Shown here: positions 60,725 to 64,000 of the stretch, in pieces
Position numbering within the stretch: the stretch's first letter is position 1
Layout: each line of letters begins with the position of its first letter
Source of the DNA: Deltaproteobacteria bacterium
Lineage (GTDB): Bacteria; Myxococcota_A; Polyangia; Haliangiales; Haliangiaceae
Assembly (NCBI GenBank): GCA_021413675.1
Contig: JAIOQA010000108.1
Span: 31,842 to 95,841, forward strand
Length of the DNA: 64,000 nucleotides
Direction: 5' to 3'
Translations under genes and position numbers: made by a program
The notes under the pieces: model-generated
Databases searched by the model: none
The model's input: only the letters and a program-made list of their open reading frames with translations
Told to the model about the DNA's origin: nothing

Positions 60725-61486
60725 ATGATGATCGACCCGACCTACATGATCACCGAGCCGGCAACCGACCACCCGTACCGCACCGCGGCCGCGCCGCGCG
60801 CGGTCGATCCCGACGCCGCGCGCGTGCCCTACGACGGCCAGCCGCGGATGCGCCTGGCGATCGCGTCGGGGCTCGCGGACGCGCGCATCGTGATCGATCC
60901 CGCGGCGCGCGACCTGCTCGCGATCGTGGGCGGCGATCACCCGCGCCCTCGGATCCACCTCGCCGACGGCGAGCTCGCGCTGCGCTGGCGGCGCTCGCTG
61001 GGCGACTGGCTGCGCGAGGTACTCACGCCCGGCACGGGCGACCTCGCGATCATCCTCCACCCCGCGGTCGAATGGACGCTCGCGATCCGCGGTGGCCTGT
61101 CGGGCGTCGAGCTCGAGCTGGCCGCCGGCGCGGTGGCGCGGATCGAGATCGGCGGCGGCTGCAGCCACGTGATGCTCGATTTGCCGCGACCGGCCGCGGT
61201 CGCGCCGATCCGGATCGCCGGCGGCGCCAGCCACCTCGGCATCCGTCGCCCGGCCGAGATCGGGGTCGGCCTCGGCGTCGCCGGCGGGATCGCGCGGCTC
61301 CGCCTCGATGACCAGTCGCTCGAGGCGGTCGGCGGCGCCGCGCAGCTCGCCTCGGGCGACGTCTCGCCGGGAGCGCCGCAGTACGCGGTGGCGATCGCCG
61401 GAGGCGTCAGCGACCTCGTGGTCGCGCGCCGCGCGCACGATCCCGGCCTGGCGCCGGCGTTCGACGTGCGCCCGCCGCTCCTGTGA
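60725..61486 (+). CDS. Protein with DUF4097-like GG-S repeat domain
   Basis: The ATG at 60725 opens MMIDPTYMITEPATDH. After about 40 residues comes a domain with WTLAIRGGLSGVELELAAGAVARIEIGGGCSHVMLDLPRPAAVAPIRIAGGASHLGIRRP and VAGGIARLRLDDQSLEAVGGAAQLASG, AIAGGVSDLVV. These repeats match those in the MarR fusion at 59516, so the two genes share a duplicated module. There is no signal peptide, which is unusual for DUF4097-like proteins. Function unknown; it could be the partner or target of the regulator's repeat domain. Confidence 0.72.
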   Translation: MMIDPTYMITEPATDHPYRTAAAPRAVDPDAARVPYDGQPRMRLAIASGLADARIVIDPAARDLLAIVGGDHPRPRIHLADGELALRWRRSLGDWLREVLTPGTGDLAIILHPAVEWTLAIRGGLSGVELELAAGAVARIEIGGGCSHVMLDLPRPAAVAPIRIAGGASHLGIRRPAEIGVGLGVAGGIARLRLDDQSLEAVGGAAQLASGDVSPGAPQYAVAIAGGVSDLVVARRAHDPGLAPAFDVRPPLL

Positions 61487-61694
61487 ACCGCGCTTGTCGG
61501 CGGCAGCCAGCACCCCGGGCCGCGATTCCCCATGTGCGCGCGGGCGAGGTCCCGGCGGGTCGGCGCGCAGAACTGCCGCGATCTTCGCCTCGTAGGCGCA
61601 CCGCGTTCGCGGGTCGCGGCCCGCCCGGGCAGCGGCGCGCGGCTTGCTGAAGGTCCACGGTGCAGCCCGCGCTAACGCCCCGTGGAGGTCGCCG

Positions 61695-63083
61695 ATGTCA
61701 CGCCGCGCTTCAATGTCCAGGCTCCTGCTCTCGATCGCGCTCGCGGCCTCCGCGGGCTGCACGCCGGCCCCCACCGGGAACCCCGGTGACGGCGGCGAGA
61801 CCCCCGACGCGCACACCGCGACCCGCAGCGATACGCTCGCGCAGGTCGCGATCACGTCGCTGCCGGGCGCCAGCGTGAGCGCCGGCATCGTCGGGACCTT
61901 CGTGCCCAGCGCCACGCCGCCGTACGGCCACGCGTCGCCGCCCCGGCTGTCCAACACGGTCGTCTCGGCGCTGCCGGGCACCCCGCCCAAGCCGGTGTTC
62001 GTCGCGCAGGATCTCCCGTACGACGCGATCATCGTCGCCATCGACGGCAAGCCCGGCTACTTCGCGGTGCCCGCCGACGGCAACACGCTGCTCGCGCTCG
62101 ATCTCGTCGCGGCGCTCGACGCCGTGCACGGCCCGTACACCGTGCTGATCGCGACCAAGACCAACGGCGTGCTGAGCGCGCCCGCGACGCTGACGATGGT
62201 GATCGATCCGCACGTGTTCGTGACCGCCGGCGACCTCGAGAACCACGACAGCGACGAGAGCAACGTCGCCGACATGTTCGGCACCGTGCTCGAACGCAAG
62301 CAGGGCAGCCCGCCGGCGCCGACCCAGGTCGAGGACGATCACAACAACAACGCCGACATCGTCAACGGCATCAAGGGGCCGGCCGGGCCGCTCTCGACCG
62401 GCCACCGCGAGGTCGTGTGGGACGGCGTGCCCGAGGCGCTGCGCAACAAGGGCACGTTCAACCCCGCGTTCTTCGATCGCCAGGCGGGCGCCGCCGCCGG
62501 CGTGCAGGGCGGCATCATCTTCACCGCCGCCAGCGGCACCGGCCTCGAGGTCAACGACGCGCTCGACGGCGCCACCCCCGATCCGACCACGGTCGGTCCG
62601 CCCACCAACCAGAACGCGTCGCTCGGCGGCGACTTCTCGAACCACAACCCGGCGTTCGCCGGCGACCTGCTGTCCTTCACCCAGAGCGCGAGCTTCGCGC
62701 CGCTCGGCACCACGACCGTCGACATCACCTTCCACGTCGCGGCCTCGTCGAAGCCCGCGGTCGTCGATGGGCTCGGCATCGTGTTCACGAGCGTCGACAA
62801 GCCGCAGACCACGTACGTCGAGTTCTTCGACGAGCAGGAGCGGAGCATCGCGCGGGTCTACGCGCCGGTGCAGTCGCCCGGGCCGTTCCCGGTCGCCGGG
62901 CCGCTGGCGGCGAACAAGATCCCGTTCTCGTTCGCCGGCTACATCGATCACGACGCGCGCATCGCGCACGTGCGGGTCGTGTCGGGCGAGCTCCCGGTCG
63001 ACACCGCCGCCAGCGACATGCCCGCGGGCAACCAGGACGTCGTCATCTTCGATGACGTCTACTACGGCGAGCCGCGGCCGTAG
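61695..63083 (+). CDS. Lipoprotein of unknown function
   Basis: A ribosome binding site (gtggaggtcgccg) precedes the ATG at 61695. MSRRASMSRLLLSIALAASAGC is a lipoprotein signal. A spacer (TPAPTGNPGDGGETPDA) is followed by several beta-type domains (QVAITSLPGASVSAGIVGTFVP, VTAGDLENHDSDESNVADMF, FTAASGTGLEVNDALDGATPDPTTVG, SFTQSASFAPLGTTTVDITFHVAASSKPAVVDGLGIVFTSVDKPQTTYVEFFDEQ), which look like extracellular carbohydrate- or protein-binding modules. No catalytic motif is recognised. The stop is 2 bp before the 59-bp direct repeat that also ends the window. Confidence 0.75.
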   Translation: MSRRASMSRLLLSIALAASAGCTPAPTGNPGDGGETPDAHTATRSDTLAQVAITSLPGASVSAGIVGTFVPSATPPYGHASPPRLSNTVVSALPGTPPKPVFVAQDLPYDAIIVAIDGKPGYFAVPADGNTLLALDLVAALDAVHGPYTVLIATKTNGVLSAPATLTMVIDPHVFVTAGDLENHDSDESNVADMFGTVLERKQGSPPAPTQVEDDHNNNADIVNGIKGPAGPLSTGHREVVWDGVPEALRNKGTFNPAFFDRQAGAAAGVQGGIIFTAASGTGLEVNDALDGATPDPTTVGPPTNQNASLGGDFSNHNPAFAGDLLSFTQSASFAPLGTTTVDITFHVAASSKPAVVDGLGIVFTSVDKPQTTYVEFFDEQERSIARVYAPVQSPGPFPVAGPLAANKIPFSFAGYIDHDARIAHVRVVSGELPVDTAASDMPAGNQDVVIFDDVYYGEPRP

Positions 63084-63084
63084 C

Positions 63085-63143
63085 GCGCGGCGATCCCGGG
63101 CACCGGCAGGCCCCGGTGGATCGGCGCGCCTGATGATGGCATC
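63085..63143. repeat. First copy of a direct repeat of at least 59 bp
   Basis: This 59-bp stretch is identical to 63942-64000 (offset 857 bp). It begins just after the lipoprotein stop. The repeat may be longer because the window ends inside the second copy. It marks a tandem duplication of about 857 bp, real or an assembly artefact. Confidence 0.9.
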
Positions 63144-63164
63144 GCTGATGCATCTGTTCCGGGG

Positions 63165-63407
63165 GTGCCCTCCCCTGTCCAAGTCGAGTACCGCACCGCT
63201 GGTTGGATCGCCCTCGCGCTGGTGCTCGCGTCCGGCGTGTTGCTCTGGCCGTTCGGGCCGTGGGTGCTGCTCGCGACCTGGCTCGCGGTGTCCGCGCGAC
63301 GGATGCACCGCCCGCTCACGCGCGGCCTGGGCGGGCGACCACGGGCGGCGGCGGTCCTGACCATCGTCTCGGTCGCGCTGGTGGTCGTGCCGGTCGTGAT
63401 CCTGTGA
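63165..63407 (+). CDS. AI-2E family transporter, N-terminal part
   Basis: A GTG at 63165 starts an 80-residue frame with two hydrophobic helices (WIALALVLASGVLLWPFGPWVLLATWLAVSA; AAAVLTIVSVALVVVPVVIL) and the Arg-rich loop ARRMHRPLTRGLGGRPRAA typical of the start of AI-2E/PerM exporters. It stops at TGA 63405-63407, where the protein should go on. The continuation is in another frame. A single missing G in the run would join them, so the gene looks frameshifted. Confidence 0.7.
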   Translation: MPSPVQVEYRTAGWIALALVLASGVLLWPFGPWVLLATWLAVSARRMHRPLTRGLGGRPRAAAVLTIVSVALVVVPVVIL

Positions 63408-64000
63408 CCTCGCTGGTGGTCGATGCCATCGATCTCGTCGATCGCTTGATGGCCTCGGACCGCGCGCAGGAGGTGCTGCGCCGGCTGGCGTCGGGGGATG
63501 ATCGCGCCGGGGATGGCGCGACCGATCTGGTCGGGCTGGTGCTGCGGCAGGGCGAGCGCGCGTGGGGCATCGCGCAGGAGATCGCGGGCACCGCCGCGAA
63601 CGTGGTCATCGGCATCCTGATCCTCGTCGCCGGGACCTACGCGATGCTCGTCGACGGCGACCGCTGGTACGCGTGGATCGAGCGCCACGCGCCGGTGTCG
63701 CCGGCGGTGCTGCGGCGGTTCGCCGACGCGTTCGTCGAGACCGGCCACGGGCTGTTCGTGGGCATCGCGGGCGCGGGCCTGGCCCAGGCGATCGTCGCGA
63801 CGATCATCTACGTCGTGCTCGGGGTGCCGCAACCGTACGCGCTCGGGCTCCTGACGCTCATGTTCTCGGTCATCCCGGCGGTCGGCACGGCGATGGTGTG
63901 GATCCCGATCGCCGCGGGCCTCGCGCTCACCGGGCGCCCGGGCGCGGCGATCCCGGGCACCGGCAGGCCCCGGTGGATCGGCGCGCCTGATGATGGCATC
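63404..64000 (+). CDS. AI-2E family transporter, second part (frameshifted, runs off the window)
   Basis: This frame overlaps the end of 63165-63407 (GTGA) and continues TSLVVDAIDLVDRLMASDRAQEVLRRLASGDDRAGDGATDLVGLVLRQGERAWGIAQEIAGTAANVVIGILILVAGTYAMLVDG, then LLTLMFSVIPAVGTAMVWIPIAAGLALTGRPGAA: the membrane helices and loop motifs of AI-2E transporters. From 63942 on it is replaced by the direct-repeat sequence, so the family's usual last helices are missing in this copy. The frame stays open to the window end. Confidence 0.7.
   Translation, partial: MTSLVVDAIDLVDRLMASDRAQEVLRRLASGDDRAGDGATDLVGLVLRQGERAWGIAQEIAGTAANVVIGILILVAGTYAMLVDGDRWYAWIERHAPVSPAVLRRFADAFVETGHGLFVGIAGAGLAQAIVATIIYVVLGVPQPYALGLLTLMFSVIPAVGTAMVWIPIAAGLALTGRPGAAIPGTGRPRWIGAPDDGI
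63942..64000. repeat. Second copy of the direct repeat, cut by the window end
   Basis: These 59 bp are identical to 63085-63143. They interrupt the AI-2E reading frame after LTGRPGAA, and the following residues (IPGTGRPRWIGAPDDG) come from repeat sequence, not from a membrane transporter. Confidence 0.9.

Noticed and set aside
61710..63308. 532-codon - strand frame opposite the last lipoprotein
   Set aside because: Arg/Asp/Val-rich shadow; the + strand has a lipobox, ribosome binding site and clean ends.

Overview
This is a very GC-rich window, read here as chromosomal DNA of a myxobacterium-like organism (Myxococcota). The reasons are the codon bias, the many short lipoproteins with Gly/Ala/Pro-rich linkers, a secreted protein with a MYXO-CTERM-like tail (GGC, hydrophobic stretch, poly-Arg), a soluble eCIS-core (DUF4157) protein and a LanC/GG-leader RiPP pair. 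The species cannot be named from the sequence.

Left flank (1-11.5 kb): the 3' end of an N-acetylglutamate synthase/kinase-like gene, several lipoproteins, a GH114-like hydrolase, an overlapping pair of molybdenum-storage-protein-like amino-acid-kinase-fold subunits, and a two-gene set of a MYXO-CTERM-like protein and a di-heme cytochrome lipoprotein. It ends with tRNA-Gln(CTG) and tRNA-Glu(CTC), each with its own sigma70-like promoter.

Accessory island (about 11.5-41.9 kb): a large serine recombinase abuts tRNA-Glu, and its stop codon lies antisense inside the tRNA. The 13-bp tRNA 3' end (cctttggggtcac, 11511-11523) recurs at 41906-41918, directly followed by a terminator-like hairpin that fits the displaced tRNA-Glu terminator. 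I therefore infer a 30.4-kb element inserted in tRNA-Glu. Its cargo includes: (i) a trypsin-like protease / MoxR AAA+ ATPase / 1717-residue vWA-like protein operon with a divergent membrane protein, the best candidate for an undescribed conflict system; (ii) an IS1182-like element inserted exactly at that operon's stop codon; (iii) a possible PD-(D/E)XK protein; (iv) a Ser/Thr kinase followed by a HEPN-motif protein; (v) a secreted coiled-coil protein with a nuclease-like C-terminus, its ATGA-coupled candidate immunity gene and a PASTA-like lipoprotein; (vi) another RNxxxH (HEPN-like) protein; and (vii) a 1354-residue protein with a Lys-Pro-Thr repeat tail and a nuclease-like N-terminal domain. 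A decayed fragment with pieces of both the toxin and the immunity gene lies at the right end.

Right flank (42-64 kb): an ADP-ribosylglycohydrolase, a MarR/amidohydrolase divergent pair, an oxidoreductase/AraC divergent pair, a lipoprotein hydrolase, a putative outer-membrane protein, a ribose-5-phosphate isomerase fused to an alpha/beta hydrolase, an eCIS-core protein, a GT-C-like membrane protein with an HTTM-like protein, a DUF6463/TetR pair sharing a perfect palindrome, a RiPP precursor with LanC but no dehydratase, and a MarR-type regulator fused to a DUF4097-like repeat domain facing a gene for the same domain. The window ends in an AI-2E-type transporter that is frameshifted and lies in an apparent 857-bp tandem duplication.
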